From Desulfobacterales bacterium (lineage in GTDB: Bacteria > Desulfobacterota > Desulfobacteria > Desulfobacterales > C00003060), in contig JAUWXF010000005.1 of the NCBI GenBank assembly GCA_030616475.1, positions 1 to 58,507 of the forward strand: 58,507 nt of DNA. The letters are read 5' to 3'. The position numbers and the translations under genes were made by a program. Of the stretch, positions 24,807-34,081 are shown one piece after another. The notes under the pieces are model-generated. The model had not been told where the DNA came from. It ran no database searches and was given only the letters and a program-made list of their open reading frames with translations. Position 1 is the first letter of the stretch, and each line of letters begins with the position of its first letter.

Positions 24807-25925
24807 TTAAGGTGATGACGCCCACCTTTTGATATAGCCCTCAAAGGCTTCTGTATCATCCCCAAACGAGATGGAAATCGCCAGGACTAAGAGTTGCAGC
24901 GCTGATGGAATCTCAGTGCAAATATTGACGTAATCCTTCTCAGTCGTAATAATGTTGTCCACATTCAGATCCTTGGCCCTTTTCCAAATGAGCCTCAGAT
25001 CGTGATGGGCATACCGATGATGGTCTGGAAACTCTAGGAAACCAGCGAGATAGCCTTCAAGCTTGGAAATGGTTTCACGAAAGCACTCATTTCGGGCAAT
25101 GCCAGAAAACGCAAAGAGTCTTCGTCCCTTCAAGCTCGCTATATCGAGGGACTTTTTTCGGCCAGCCACAAGGAGCGTCTCAGGTACATGCATGCACCTG
25201 AAAATCGGACGACCCTGGACATGGGCATCAATTATAGAGCGCTCTCGACTCAAATTGCTCTCCTCCGTCCATCGAGTTAGGACGAGGGTAGTGGCTCGTT
25301 TTATCTGTTCCACAGGTTCCCGCAGGGTGCCCCTTGGAACGTAATAGCCGTTGCCAAAGGGCCGTGTGCTGTCCAAAAGCAATAGATCTAGATCCCTTTT
25401 CAAAGGCAGGTGCTGAAACCCATCGTCAAGGACTAAGACTGATGTGCCAAATCTGCTAATGGCCCGTCTGCCAACCTGATAGCGGTCCTTTCCCACGAAC
25501 AAAGGAATCCCCTTTAGCTTTGAAGCGAGGAGTTGCGGTTCGTCACCCGATGCCCCCGGTCCCATAAATGTGGTCTTGCCATTTGAAGCAATTCCTCCGG
25601 AGCGTTGTGCATAACCACCATATCCCCTGCTGATGACAGCCACCTTTAGACCAAGCCCTTTCAATAAATTTGCCACATACTCCACCATAGGGGTCTTTCC
25701 AGTGCCGCCCACGGTTATATTACCTATCGATACAACCTTGCATGGGAGGTTCTTCTGCTCAAGAATACCTTTCTCGTATAGATGTATTCTAAATCTTGCC
25801 GCCAGTTGGTATACTTTGGAACATGCGTAAAGCACCCATTCAAAAGGTGATGAAAAGGCCGAAGCAGCGATATCCCCCTGAGTCATCACCCGTTGTATGG
25901 AATTGCGGATTGCGGAAAAACCCAT
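24807..25925 (-). CDS. lpxK: Tetraacyldisaccharide 4'-kinase LpxK
   Basis: Phosphorylates the 4' position of the tetraacyl disaccharide to give lipid IVA at the inner membrane. The 372-residue protein has a hydrophobic/amphipathic N-terminus, the P-loop SIGNITVGGTGKTP (72-78 core), ISRGYGG, ASGDEPQLLA, LDDGFQHLPLKRDLDLLLLD, and the C-terminal TTEKDYV, all diagnostic of LpxK. It is downstream of lptG with a 13-bp gap, so probably in the same transcript as the LPS export genes. Confidence 0.95.
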   Translation of the reverse strand: MGFSAIRNSIQRVMTQGDIAASAFSSPFEWVLYACSKVYQLAARFRIHLYEKGILEQKNLPCKVVSIGNITVGGTGKTPMVEYVANLLKGLGLKVAVISRGYGGYAQRSGGIASNGKTTFMGPGASGDEPQLLASKLKGIPLFVGKDRYQVGRRAISRFGTSVLVLDDGFQHLPLKRDLDLLLLDSTRPFGNGYYVPRGTLREPVEQIKRATTLVLTRWTEESNLSRERSIIDAHVQGRPIFRCMHVPETLLVAGRKKSLDIASLKGRRLFAFSGIARNECFRETISKLEGYLAGFLEFPDHHRYAHHDLRLIWKRAKDLNVDNIITTEKDYVNICTEIPSALQLLVLAISISFGDDTEAFEGYIKRWASSP

Positions 25926-25938
25926 ACTTCAACCATGT

Positions 25939-27015
25939 TCAATTGCTATTGAGTAGCATGAGGGTGCCAAGACATACAAATATAGCGTTGGTTAGCCAAG
26001 CTGCTATCATTGGTGGCAACATCTCGCCGTATCCCAATGATAAACAGAAGCTGTAAAGGGTCCAATAAAAAAATGCCGTTCCAATACCGTAAACAACATT
26101 ACTGGCAAACCCTTCTTTCTTTTTCCTCCACAAGGCGAAACCAGACCCCACAATGCTCATGATAACACAAACAAACGGAAAAGCTATTTTTGCGCTGAGG
26201 TCTACCCTGTAGCTTGTAGCATCGTATCCTTCTTCTTCAACCTCCCGTACATATGCAGAGAGCTCGCCGTAACTCATTTCTTCACACTTCTTCACCACTC
26301 TGCTCAGGTCTTCGGGAACAAAGTCAAGCATTGCAGGACTTTCTACCCGATAGGTTACCTTGTAGCTCTCATCATCCTCCAACAGATCCTGCTCAACGAC
26401 GTTCAACAAATGCCATTTTCCTCCCTTGTAGACACCCTTTTGAGCATCAACGCGCTTTATTAAGCGGAAGCTCTTGTCAAAATAATTTAGTGTTACGCCG
26501 AATATCGTTTTATCAGAAGGCTTGAAGTACGTAATGTGGCAAATGGAGCGATTACCTTTGATCCAGATATTCTTTTCCCTGGAAGTAACTGCAGATTCTT
26601 TTTTGACTTCACTGTGCCATATTCTATTTGCCCTCCCCATGGTCATCGGGACTAACACCTCGTTAAAAAAGAAAAGGAGGGCACTAAATATCAGCCCCAT
26701 AACAAGGACAGGCTTAAACAGATAATAGATGCTCACCCCGCCACTTTTCAAGGCTACTATCTCATTATTCCTGACCATGAGGCCAAAAACTATGAGCACA
26801 GCCAGCAATACCCCCATCGGCGTTACCTGGGCCACTATAAAAGGAATCCTGAGTGCAAAAAAGACAACGGCTCTTGAGAGGGGCAGCCTGGCATCCAGAA
26901 AGTTGTCGATCTTCTCAAAAAAATCGACGGCTAGATATATGCCCACAACAGTGGTCAGGACAATACAAAAGCACTTCAGTAATTCCTTGGTCAGGTACTT
27001 GTGAATCATCGTCAT
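25939..27015 (-). CDS. lptG: LPS export ABC permease LptG
   Basis: Inner-membrane subunit of the LptB2FG machine that extracts LPS and feeds it to the LptC-A bridge. The 358-residue protein has three N-terminal membrane segments with the family motif MVRNNEIVALKSGG at about residue 80-93, a large periplasmic beta-jellyroll, and three C-terminal membrane segments. It is paired with lptF upstream, which supports the subunit naming. The start ATG at 27015 has no clear ribosome-binding site. Confidence 0.9.
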   Translation of the reverse strand: MTMIHKYLTKELLKCFCIVLTTVVGIYLAVDFFEKIDNFLDARLPLSRAVVFFALRIPFIVAQVTPMGVLLAVLIVFGLMVRNNEIVALKSGGVSIYYLFKPVLVMGLIFSALLFFFNEVLVPMTMGRANRIWHSEVKKESAVTSREKNIWIKGNRSICHITYFKPSDKTIFGVTLNYFDKSFRLIKRVDAQKGVYKGGKWHLLNVVEQDLLEDDESYKVTYRVESPAMLDFVPEDLSRVVKKCEEMSYGELSAYVREVEEEGYDATSYRVDLSAKIAFPFVCVIMSIVGSGFALWRKKKEGFASNVVYGIGTAFFYWTLYSFCLSLGYGEMLPPMIAAWLTNAIFVCLGTLMLLNSN

Positions 27016-27063
27016 AAAGCGGAAAACCGTACGGGCAGGTAAGAGACCCCTTATGGATGGAAA

Positions 27064-28239
27064 CTACTCATGGCACATGGATTTTGGCCACATGAATATC
27101 CTCGGCAATACAGAAATTGCCTTTAGTGGACGTTCTTTTGCACTCAAGATAAGCAGATATAAACCAACAGCCCCGATCACCAGGTTAGGGCCCCACATGC
27201 CGACAACCGGCGGACATGCCCCTGCCTCACCAAAAATCCAGCCCGCAGACAAAAATATGTAGTAAATGAGAAAGAAGAACAAACCAAGAACGATTCCAAG
27301 AGATCGCTTTGCAGACTTTGATTGAATCCCCAGGGGGACTGCTATGAGCCCAAGGACAAAACATGCAAAGGGGAGGGAAAACTTCTTGTGATATTCCATC
27401 AAGGTCAAATAGTATTTGGCATTTTTCTTGGTAGCCCCCTTTAAACTCTGGCGTAATTCCGCCAAACTCATCTCTTTTCTCCCCTTTCGGCCATACTCTC
27501 TTGCAGATAGGACCTGCGCGAGTCCAAGGTTAAAATCATAGGTATCGAAGCTAACAGAATGTACGGTCCTATTCTTCTGATCCACCTTGTTGATAATCCC
27601 GTCGAACAGTGTCAACCGGAAGGTAAGTCTTTCCGGGTCGCAAAAAAATTTCCCCTTGGGAGCAACAACAGTGCTGACCATTCCCGGAGTTTGCCGGTCT
27701 TCAATAAAGACATCGATCAGTGTCTTGTCTTGTGCGTCGATTTTATTCACGTATAGCATAACATTCTTGAAACTGTCGTTGAATATCCTCTCTTTTAGCC
27801 CTATGTCAATGTTCGATGTAGCGATCTCAAGGAGCAAGGCCTTAAAAGAAAGCCTCCCCCACGGGGATCCATATATACACATAAAAGCGGTCACCAAACA
27901 CCCGATAAGACAAAAAACAAATACGGGAGGAAGAAGCCTATAGATGCTAAACCCGCCCGCTTTCAGGGCAACGGTCTCGTTGTCATTTGACAATCTCAGG
28001 AAAGCAAGCAGCACACCTATCATGATCGACATAGGAACAACAAAAACCAGGAAAGAAGGTATGAAGTAGACCAACATGATGAGGACAGAAGAGACACTCA
28101 CTCCATGGTTCACCATCAGGTCGGTAATATCGAGTATCTTGGCCATCAGGAAAATAAAGGTAAATAAGATCAGGTTGATGAGAAAGGGAGGTATCATCTC
28201 CCTAAAGATATATCTGCTAACGATGCTGTTGACTTTCAT
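27064..28239 (-). CDS. lptF: LPS export ABC permease LptF
   Basis: Partner permease of LptG. The 391-residue protein starts VNSIVSRYIFREMIPPFLIN; it has three N-terminal membrane segments, the LSNDNETVALKAGGFSIYRL motif, a periplasmic domain with VVAPKGKF, and three C-terminal membrane segments including PLGIQSKSAKRSLGI. The family match is clear. The ATG at 28239 is chosen because the open frame to 28347 is made by repeat DNA. It precedes lptG by 48 bp. Confidence 0.9.
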   Translation of the reverse strand: MKVNSIVSRYIFREMIPPFLINLILFTFIFLMAKILDITDLMVNHGVSVSSVLIMLVYFIPSFLVFVVPMSIMIGVLLAFLRLSNDNETVALKAGGFSIYRLLPPVFVFCLIGCLVTAFMCIYGSPWGRLSFKALLLEIATSNIDIGLKERIFNDSFKNVMLYVNKIDAQDKTLIDVFIEDRQTPGMVSTVVAPKGKFFCDPERLTFRLTLFDGIINKVDQKNRTVHSVSFDTYDFNLGLAQVLSAREYGRKGRKEMSLAELRQSLKGATKKNAKYYLTLMEYHKKFSLPFACFVLGLIAVPLGIQSKSAKRSLGIVLGLFFFLIYYIFLSAGWIFGEAGACPPVVGMWGPNLVIGAVGLYLLILSAKERPLKAISVLPRIFMWPKSMCHE

Positions 28240-28250
28240 GTATCTTGAAC

Positions 28251-28515
28251 CTTGGGGCTTCGCCCTCTCCGAGCTGTAGGCTCTACGAGCCGGAAGCCAA
28301 TTGGAGTATTGGAGCAATGGGTTACAAGCAGCTATCGTAAGGCCCAACGCGTAAGGTAGAAAGCCTTGTGCCTTTTGCCTGATACCGCTTTTGATACCCG
28401 CTACTCCAGTGCTCCATCACTCCATGTGAATGGCATAAACCTGCCCGCCAATGCCGAAAGCGCGGACCTAACGAAGGCAGCCGCAGTAGGCGATGGCAGG
28501 TGGGTCGATTGCCAC
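28251..28515. repeat. Repeat-filled gap between msbA and lptF
   Basis: 28255-28303 holds a palindromic unit (GGCTTCGCCCTCTCCGAGC ... GAGCCGGAAGCC) also seen inverted at 48131-48212. TTGGAGTATTGGAGC units at 28302-28322 have complements at 28399-28424 (TACTCCAGTGCTCCATC). 28440-28508 holds CCTGCCCGCCAATGCC ... GATGGCAGGTGGG, related to 57933-58003. No gene is visible in 28240-28559. Confidence 0.7.
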
Positions 28516-28559
28516 TACAAGATATAGGATTTCAATAAGTTGTGGAGTTTCCGGGACGT

Positions 28560-30320
28560 TTAATTATTGTTGTTTTTAAACTGCATTTCGTGAAGTTTAC
28601 AATACTCGCCATGGAGGGCTAAGAGTTCTTCATGTTTGCCCTCCTCTACGATCTTCCCGTTCACAATCACGATAATCCGATCAGCATGGCGGATAGTGGA
28701 AAGCCTGTGTGCGATCACAAAGGTCGTCCGATCCTTCATCAGGTTTTCAAGGGCACGCTGAACTGCCAGTTCCGACTCAGTATCGAGGGAGGAGGTGGCT
28801 TCATCCAGAATCAGGATAGGAGCATTCTTTAAAAGGGCACGGGCAATGCAAATACGCTGTTTTTCCCCCCCGGAAAGCCGCGCGCCCATTTCGCCGACAA
28901 TAGTGTCGAACTTGTCGCGAAAACCTTGTATGAAATCATAAGCATAGGCGGCCTTGGCAGCTGCAATAACGTCGGACTCTGACGCATCAAGTCTGCCATA
29001 AGCAATATTGTTTCTAATGGTATCGTTAAAAAGTATAGGATCTTGGGTCACAATGCCTATCTGGCTGCGAAGTGAGGCAATGGTCAGATCTCGGATGTCA
29101 TGCCCGTCAATGAGAATGGCCCCTTCGGTTACGTCATAAAAGCGAGGAATCAAATTTACCAAGCTGGTCTTGCCCCCGCCGCTCATGCCAACCAAGGCTA
29201 TAACTTCGCCACTTTTCACTTCAAGACTGATGTTTCTTAGAACCATCTGGTCCTCATACTTGAAATACATATTACGAAAGACCACTGAATGGTATCTGGG
29301 GTTGAGCACCACAGCGTCCTTCCGCTCTATAATGTCCGAACCGGTATCAATAATATCATAGATTCGAACAGCCGCAGCCAGGCCTTCCTGGATGATGTTG
29401 TTCAGAGGACTGAGTTTCTTCACAGGCGTATACAACATGATAAGCGCAGTCATAAAAGAAAAGAAGGTCCCCGGTGTCGAGGTCCCCGTGATCACCTTGT
29501 ATCCCCCGTACCAGATAATAAAGGCGGCACCGATGCCACCCAGCAGTTCCATGACAGGCGAAGACATAGCTTTGACCCATACTGCCTTCATTTCGTACTT
29601 GAACAACCGAACGGTTTTTTCAAGAAAACGCCTACTCTCATAGTCTTCCATCCCAAAGGCCTTCACGATTCTCGTGCCAGTAAAGGTCTCATGGAGCAGC
29701 GAACTCATGTCAGCAATGGCTTCCTGGCACCGGGTGCTGAACCGCCGCGTTCGCCTGCCAAAATTCACAATGGGGATCACGGCGAGAGGAAAGACCGTGA
29801 TTGCAATCAAGGCGAGTTTCCAGTCGCGGTAAAAGAGAACACACAGCAGGCCTATGATTGTAAAGGAATCTTTTAATATTCCAGTAACGGCATTGGAGAC
29901 CATCCCCTTAACAATGTTAACGTCGTTGATTATCCGTGCCATCAGTACCCCCGTCTCATGTTTGTGGAAAAAGGACAAGGGCAACATCTGAATGTGAGCG
30001 TAAAGCTCATCACGCAATCGCTTGATAATGCTATGGCCCACATAATTCATGAGATAAGCCTGTCCAAAATAGCATGCGCCTCTCAGCATGTAGAGCACGA
30101 TGATGGCTAAGGGGAGGAGCTTCAACATCCTCAAGTCTTTCTTGAAAAAGATTTCGTCCAGTACAGGCTTTACAAGATAGGCAGTGGCTGCAGTCAACGA
30201 TGCCACCAGCATCATGCACAACATGGCCACAACAAGACGAAGCCACTGTAATTTTACAAGCCGTAAAATTCGTCGGTATATCCTCACTGAATCTTTCCTG
30301 CTCTCTTGTCTCACAGCCAT
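28560..30320 (-). CDS. msbA: Lipid A export ATP-binding/permease MsbA
   Basis: A homodimeric ABC exporter flipping core-lipid A across the inner membrane. The 586-residue protein has six membrane segments in the N-terminal ~320 residues and a C-terminal ATPase with Walker A VGMSGGGKTS, the Q-loop segment IGIVTQDPILFNDTI, signature LSGGEKQR, Walker B ILILDEATSSLD, and the switch histidine IAHRLST. The length and the lipid A gene context support MsbA over other exporters. The ATG at 30320 is preferred over 30356. Confidence 0.93.
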   Translation of the reverse strand: MAVRQESRKDSVRIYRRILRLVKLQWLRLVVAMLCMMLVASLTAATAYLVKPVLDEIFFKKDLRMLKLLPLAIIVLYMLRGACYFGQAYLMNYVGHSIIKRLRDELYAHIQMLPLSFFHKHETGVLMARIINDVNIVKGMVSNAVTGILKDSFTIIGLLCVLFYRDWKLALIAITVFPLAVIPIVNFGRRTRRFSTRCQEAIADMSSLLHETFTGTRIVKAFGMEDYESRRFLEKTVRLFKYEMKAVWVKAMSSPVMELLGGIGAAFIIWYGGYKVITGTSTPGTFFSFMTALIMLYTPVKKLSPLNNIIQEGLAAAVRIYDIIDTGSDIIERKDAVVLNPRYHSVVFRNMYFKYEDQMVLRNISLEVKSGEVIALVGMSGGGKTSLVNLIPRFYDVTEGAILIDGHDIRDLTIASLRSQIGIVTQDPILFNDTIRNNIAYGRLDASESDVIAAAKAAYAYDFIQGFRDKFDTIVGEMGARLSGGEKQRICIARALLKNAPILILDEATSSLDTESELAVQRALENLMKDRTTFVIAHRLSTIRHADRIIVIVNGKIVEEGKHEELLALHGEYCKLHEMQFKNNNN

Positions 30321-30422
30321 GCTACACACAAAATAGGAAAAGATTGAAATTACCACTCATCGTTCGCCTAATAAATTCGTACTTAGATTAATTTTTATAT
30401 GGACCTAAATCTTTATCCCGTT

Positions 30423-30725
30423 TTGGTTTCAGGTTTCAGGTTTCGGGTTTCAGGTGTAGAGAATGGGAAAAGCAATAGCTGAACCATTTACATTGAAACC
30501 CGAAACCTATTCCTCAGCAATGGTCCAGCCTTGAGGGAGGGGTTCCTCGTTGTCACTGCGTTCTCCCCTGAAACCCGAAACCTGAAACCTGAAACCTAAG
30601 GAATATATATCTTTTTATAGATCCTCAAAATTAACAAAAGTCTATCCCTATTAAGCGAATGATAAGTTACCAGGGCGGGCTTTAGGCACTTTAGTTCATT
30701 TTAGCTCACTTTAGTTCACTTTGGA
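30423..30725. repeat. GGTTTCA heptamer array, inverted pair, plus CTTTAGTTCA units
   Basis: 30425-30458 has GGTTTCAGGTTTCGG units; 30492-30512 and 30567-30600 have the complementary CCCGAAACCTGAAACC units. Then 30687-30723 carries CACTTTAGTTCA/CATTTTAGCTCA units related to the CTAAAGTG family at 33817, 36178 and 52317. These occupy the 407-bp gap upstream of the DUF374 gene's end. No gene was seen. Confidence 0.8.
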
Positions 30726-30727
30726 TG

Positions 30728-31405
30728 TTAGTCTATCGCGTGACCATAGTATTGGTCCACAAATTTTGTGATTCGATTCAGTTCTGCTTCAAGCCTTGCG
30801 CGATAGACCTCTTGCGCCTCCCCACCGAGTTTGAAAGGGACTGAGATAGGTGTGCCGTAGATAACGCTACCATCAGAGAACGGACAGGGGAGAACAAACC
30901 GGTCCCAGCTGGCAAAGATCTTTATCGTCTTGGCGCTATAACTGACAGGCACAATAGGATATCCTGTCTTTTGAGCCAGAGTTATGACGCCAGGCTGAAC
31001 CTTGAACCGCGGGCCCCTCGGACCGTCGGGGACCACCACTCCAGGACGGACCTCTTCTTTGAGAGCCCTAATTAATTTGGCCAGGGCCCGAACGCCGTAC
31101 CGTGAGGTGGAGCCCCGGATTGTCTCATGTCCTTGACGCTTCAGTATTCGTGCAATGATCTCCCCGTCCTTGGATTTACTGACGAGGATGGCAGCACCCA
31201 ACTCCTTGTAAAGGTAGCTGAGCACAAGTATTCTCGAATGCCAAAAGGCGAAGATAAATCTCCTTGACTCGATCTCCGCCCTGGCCTTCTCAAAGTCAAC
31301 AACCCGAATCCGCATTGTGCTGCCAATCAGATCGACCAAGCCTTTTCCCAGCCAGCCAGCCAGCCACCACTTCAATCTATCCCTTTGATCTAACTGTCTC
31401 ACCAT
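30728..31405 (-). CDS. DUF374 lysophospholipid acyltransferase-like protein
   Basis: A 225-residue protein of the DUF374/LPLAT group. The motif FAFWHSRILVLSYLY carries the acyltransferase-like histidine, followed by VSKSKDGEIIARIL, a GSTSRYGVRAL segment, VVPDGPRGPRFKVQPG and TGYPIVPVSYSA. Such proteins are often embedded in lpx operons and are proposed to act in lipid A acylation; the activity is unproven. It lies between lpxB and msbA. The ATG at 31405 is chosen because the longer frame to 31498 is repeat DNA. Confidence 0.85.
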   Translation of the reverse strand: MVRQLDQRDRLKWWLAGWLGKGLVDLIGSTMRIRVVDFEKARAEIESRRFIFAFWHSRILVLSYLYKELGAAILVSKSKDGEIIARILKRQGHETIRGSTSRYGVRALAKLIRALKEEVRPGVVVPDGPRGPRFKVQPGVITLAQKTGYPIVPVSYSAKTIKIFASWDRFVLPCPFSDGSVIYGTPISVPFKLGGEAQEVYRARLEAELNRITKFVDQYYGHAID

Positions 31406-31447
31406 ATGAAAAACCAACCAGTGCCGGGAGTATTCCAGATTTTTACA

Positions 31448-31690
31448 CCCGTGTGAGTAAATCCGAAATCCGAATATCGAAATCCGAAACAAATTCAAAA
31501 TTCAAATATCAAATGTTCAAAACCTTATTCAGTTTTAGGCAGTATCGTCTTTTTTGCGATTGCAACTGGTCGATCTTCTAAATCATATTGTTTAGGATTT
31601 TGTGCTTCGGTCATTTGTATTTGTTTCGTGCTTCGGATTTCGAATTTCGGATTTTTCATTCCGCATTTCCCGTTCCGCATTCCGAAATCG
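31448..31690. repeat. AT-rich ATCGAAATCCGAAAC dispersed repeats
   Basis: 31453-31520 (AATATCGAAATCCGAAAC type) and 31600-31690 (TTCGGATTTCGAATTTCGG, then CCGCATTTCCCGTTCCGCA) are inverted relatives that can pair. Same family as 1855-2065 and 48450-48605. They fill the gap between lpxB and the DUF374 gene. Confidence 0.7.
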
Positions 31691-31701
31691 AAACGCTCCC
31701 A

Positions 31702-32853
31702 TCACCTGGCCGAAAGCAGACTCATCGCCACCTCCGCAGCCCGTTTCGAGGCCCCTGGAACGCCCAAGCTCTGTGCAACTTGACGGAGCTGGTGCCTAAT
31801 TTCGGCAAGCCCTTTTTCGTCTCTTAGCATCTGTAACGCCTGGTGGGCAATATTTTCAGCCGAAGCTTGATGCTGAATCAACTCCGGCACGATCGATCTT
31901 CCTGCAACCAGGTTGGCCAGGCCAATATGGTTTACACGAACCAGGCGTTCTCCAAGCCAGTAGCTGAGAGGCGATAGTTTATACACTATAATCATAGGCG
32001 TGCCCGCTATGGTCGCCTCCAATGTCACGGTCCCGGAAGCTGCTATGACCAGTGTGGCCTCATCCAATACATCTCGAAGCCTATCGGATTGGATCAAAAG
32101 CCTTGAGGCTCCTCCCTCAACGATGGTCTCTATTAGGGTCCTGTCCACCGAAGAGGCCACAGGTATAGCAAAGCGGATACCTGGAAGCTGTTCCGAAAGA
32201 ATATCTGCCACCTGCACCATGGTGGGAAGGAGGCGCTTAATCTCCTCGTTTCGGCTTCCAGGCAGCAGCCCGATCAGCAAGCTGTCCCCCTTAAGATTTT
32301 CCTTTTTCTCCCTGGATCTCCTGGGCGTCATGCTGTCTACTAAGGGATGCCCGACAAAGGTCACGGGGACATGCCATTTCTTGTAAAAGGCCACCTCAAA
32401 AGGGAAGATCACGACCATATGATCAACCACCTTCTTAATCTTTTTTACCCTCCCGGTCCGCCACGCCCACACTTGCGGACTGATATAATACATGACAGGG
32501 ATACCCAGTTTCTTGGCCGCAGTGGCAACGCGCAGGTTAAAGTCCGGAAAATCGATCACAATAAGAAGAGCAGGGCGAATTCTTCTTAGGTCTTCCTTGG
32601 CAACCCTGAGGGCACTCAGAAGTATCTTGAGCTTTAAAAGTGCCTCCGAGATCCCGACGACAGCCATTTGAGAATTGTCAACCCTTACGCGTACGCCAGC
32701 CTGTCGAAGCGCATTTCCACCTATCCCGAAAAATTCGAGCTCTCGGTTGAGATCTCGAATAGCCTTTACCAGGTGCGCACCGTGCATGTCACCGGAGGCT
32801 TCTCCGGCGATAATCATGATCTTTCTGTCTTGCAACTTCACAACGTTAGGCAC
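31702..32853 (-). CDS. lpxB: Lipid-A-disaccharide synthase LpxB
   Basis: Condenses UDP-2,3-diacylglucosamine with lipid X (GT19). The 383-residue length is normal. Motifs: IIAGEASGDMHGAHL at the N-terminus, YISPQVWAWRTGRVKKIK, FVGHPLVD, LLPGSRNEEIKRLLP and AASGTVTLEATIAGTPMIIVY. All are diagnostic. The start is a GTG at 32853 and overlaps the end of the oxidoreductase gene by 16 bp, so the two are tightly coupled. Confidence 0.95.
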   Translation of the reverse strand: MPNVVKLQDRKIMIIAGEASGDMHGAHLVKAIRDLNRELEFFGIGGNALRQAGVRVRVDNSQMAVVGISEALLKLKILLSALRVAKEDLRRIRPALLIVIDFPDFNLRVATAAKKLGIPVMYYISPQVWAWRTGRVKKIKKVVDHMVVIFPFEVAFYKKWHVPVTFVGHPLVDSMTPRRSREKKENLKGDSLLIGLLPGSRNEEIKRLLPTMVQVADILSEQLPGIRFAIPVASSVDRTLIETIVEGGASRLLIQSDRLRDVLDEATLVIAASGTVTLEATIAGTPMIIVYKLSPLSYWLGERLVRVNHIGLANLVAGRSIVPELIQHQASAENIAHQALQMLRDEKGLAEIRHQLRQVAQSLGVPGASKRAAEVAMSLLSAR

Positions 32854-33794
32854 TTCAATGTTTTATTGATCTGGTCCATGATGCTAAGAGCAACCCCCAG
32901 GGCATTCCGCCCGTCCCTCCCCGATACCAACGGGGCCTCACGATTTCTTACCGACTGGACAAATGCCTCCAGCTCAGATTCCAGGGAATCGGCTTCCTCA
33001 AAGCTTGTTCGTTGCAAAGACATGCCAGGGATGGGAAGCTCAGTGCCCTTCCCGTCTTTCCGGATGATGGTAATATCATGATTCGCATAATCGACCGAAA
33101 CATAGGTATCTTTTTGGAAAATACGTATCTTTCGCATGTTTTTCAGGGAAATACGGCTCGCAGTTATATTGGCAACACAGCCATTCTCAAAGACCAGCCG
33201 CACATTGGCGATGTCCACGCGAGAAGATATGACCGGAACGCCTGCCGCATGAATGCTTCTGAGTTCGGATCTGACAAAATTTAATATGATATCGATGTCA
33301 TGAATCATCAAATCCAAAACCACATCCACTTCGGTTCCCCGTTCCTTAAAGAGACTTAAGCGGTGAGACTCTATGAACAGGGGACGGTCCACTACCTCCC
33401 TCAGGGCTATCACCGCAGGATTGAATCGCTCCAGATGCCCCACTTGGATGATTGGGCCGCGGGAATCTGCAATCTTTATTAGAGCATCTGCCTCCTCAAG
33501 TGTCTCTGTTATCGGTTTTTCGATCAACACATCCACATTATTTTCCAAAAAATCACGGCTAATGGGAAAATGAAGGTGGGTAGGTACCACCACGCTTACT
33601 GCATCTACCTTACCTATGAGATCTCTGTAATTGGTAAAAGATTCCGTTCCAAGCCGCTTTGCAACACTTTCCGTTCTTTCGGCAATGATGTCCACCACAC
33701 CCGCAAGCTTCACTCCATCCATCCGGGCATATTTCTCAGCGTGAAACTTGCCGAGGTATCCAACTCCTACGACTCCTACATGTAACGGTTTCAT
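32838..33794 (-). CDS. Gfo/Idh/MocA family oxidoreductase
   Basis: A 318-residue NAD(P)-dependent sugar dehydrogenase-type protein. It has the Rossmann motif VGVVGVGYLGKFHAEKY, VVVPTHLHF and the signature VLIEKPITETLEEAD, with the alpha/beta C-terminal domain containing LMIHDIDIIL. It sits between lpxI and lpxB and overlaps lpxB. In bacteria with amide-linked lipid A, GnnA of this family oxidises UDP-GlcNAc at C3, working with the aminotransferase GnnB; no GnnB-type gene is in the window, so the role is open. The ATG at 33794 is preferred over the TTG at 33809. Confidence 0.82.
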   Translation of the reverse strand: MKPLHVGVVGVGYLGKFHAEKYARMDGVKLAGVVDIIAERTESVAKRLGTESFTNYRDLIGKVDAVSVVVPTHLHFPISRDFLENNVDVLIEKPITETLEEADALIKIADSRGPIIQVGHLERFNPAVIALREVVDRPLFIESHRLSLFKERGTEVDVVLDLMIHDIDIILNFVRSELRSIHAAGVPVISSRVDIANVRLVFENGCVANITASRISLKNMRKIRIFQKDTYVSVDYANHDITIIRKDGKGTELPIPGMSLQRTSFEEADSLESELEAFVQSVRNREAPLVSGRDGRNALGVALSIMDQINKTLKCLTL

Positions 33795-33816
33795 AGCTTG
33801 CTCAGTCAATCTGAAG

Positions 33817-34078
33817 TGCCTAAAGCCCGCCCTGGCGCTACGTGTTCAGATTAATCTATCGACCCTATAATCCAGGTCTGGGCCAGGGTGAACTAAAGTG
33901 AGCTAAAGTGCCTAAAGGCAAATCGATTAAGGGATTGAGGAATTGAGGAATTGAGGAATTAGAATCAGATAGAATTCTTTCAATTCCTAAATTCCTAAAT
34001 TCGCAATTCCTCAATTGCTTATCATTACACCCAACTTTAGTGCACTTTAGGCACTTTAGTACACTTTAGGCACTCTTG
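33817..34078. repeat. Composite repeat block between lpxI and the oxidoreductase
   Basis: GTGCCTAAAG (33818) is followed by CCCGCCCTGGCGCTACGTG, a 40-bp spacer, CCAGGTCTGGGCCAGGG (about 33872-33888) and CTAAAGTGAGCTAAAGTGCC. Next come GAGGAATT octamers (33938-33960) with complements at 33980-34015, then CACTTTAGGCACTTTAG units to 34075. The first half recurs inverted at 36336-36476. Confidence 0.8.
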
Positions 34079-34081
34079 CTC

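Noticed and set aside
29289-29876. 195-codon plus-strand frame inside msbA
   Set aside because: Shadow of the msbA coding strand; no ribosome-binding site and composition follows msbA codon bias.
33930-34075. CRISPR-like repeat array
   Set aside because: Units are 8-10 bp without spacers of uniform length; no cas genes in the window. They are short tandem repeats.
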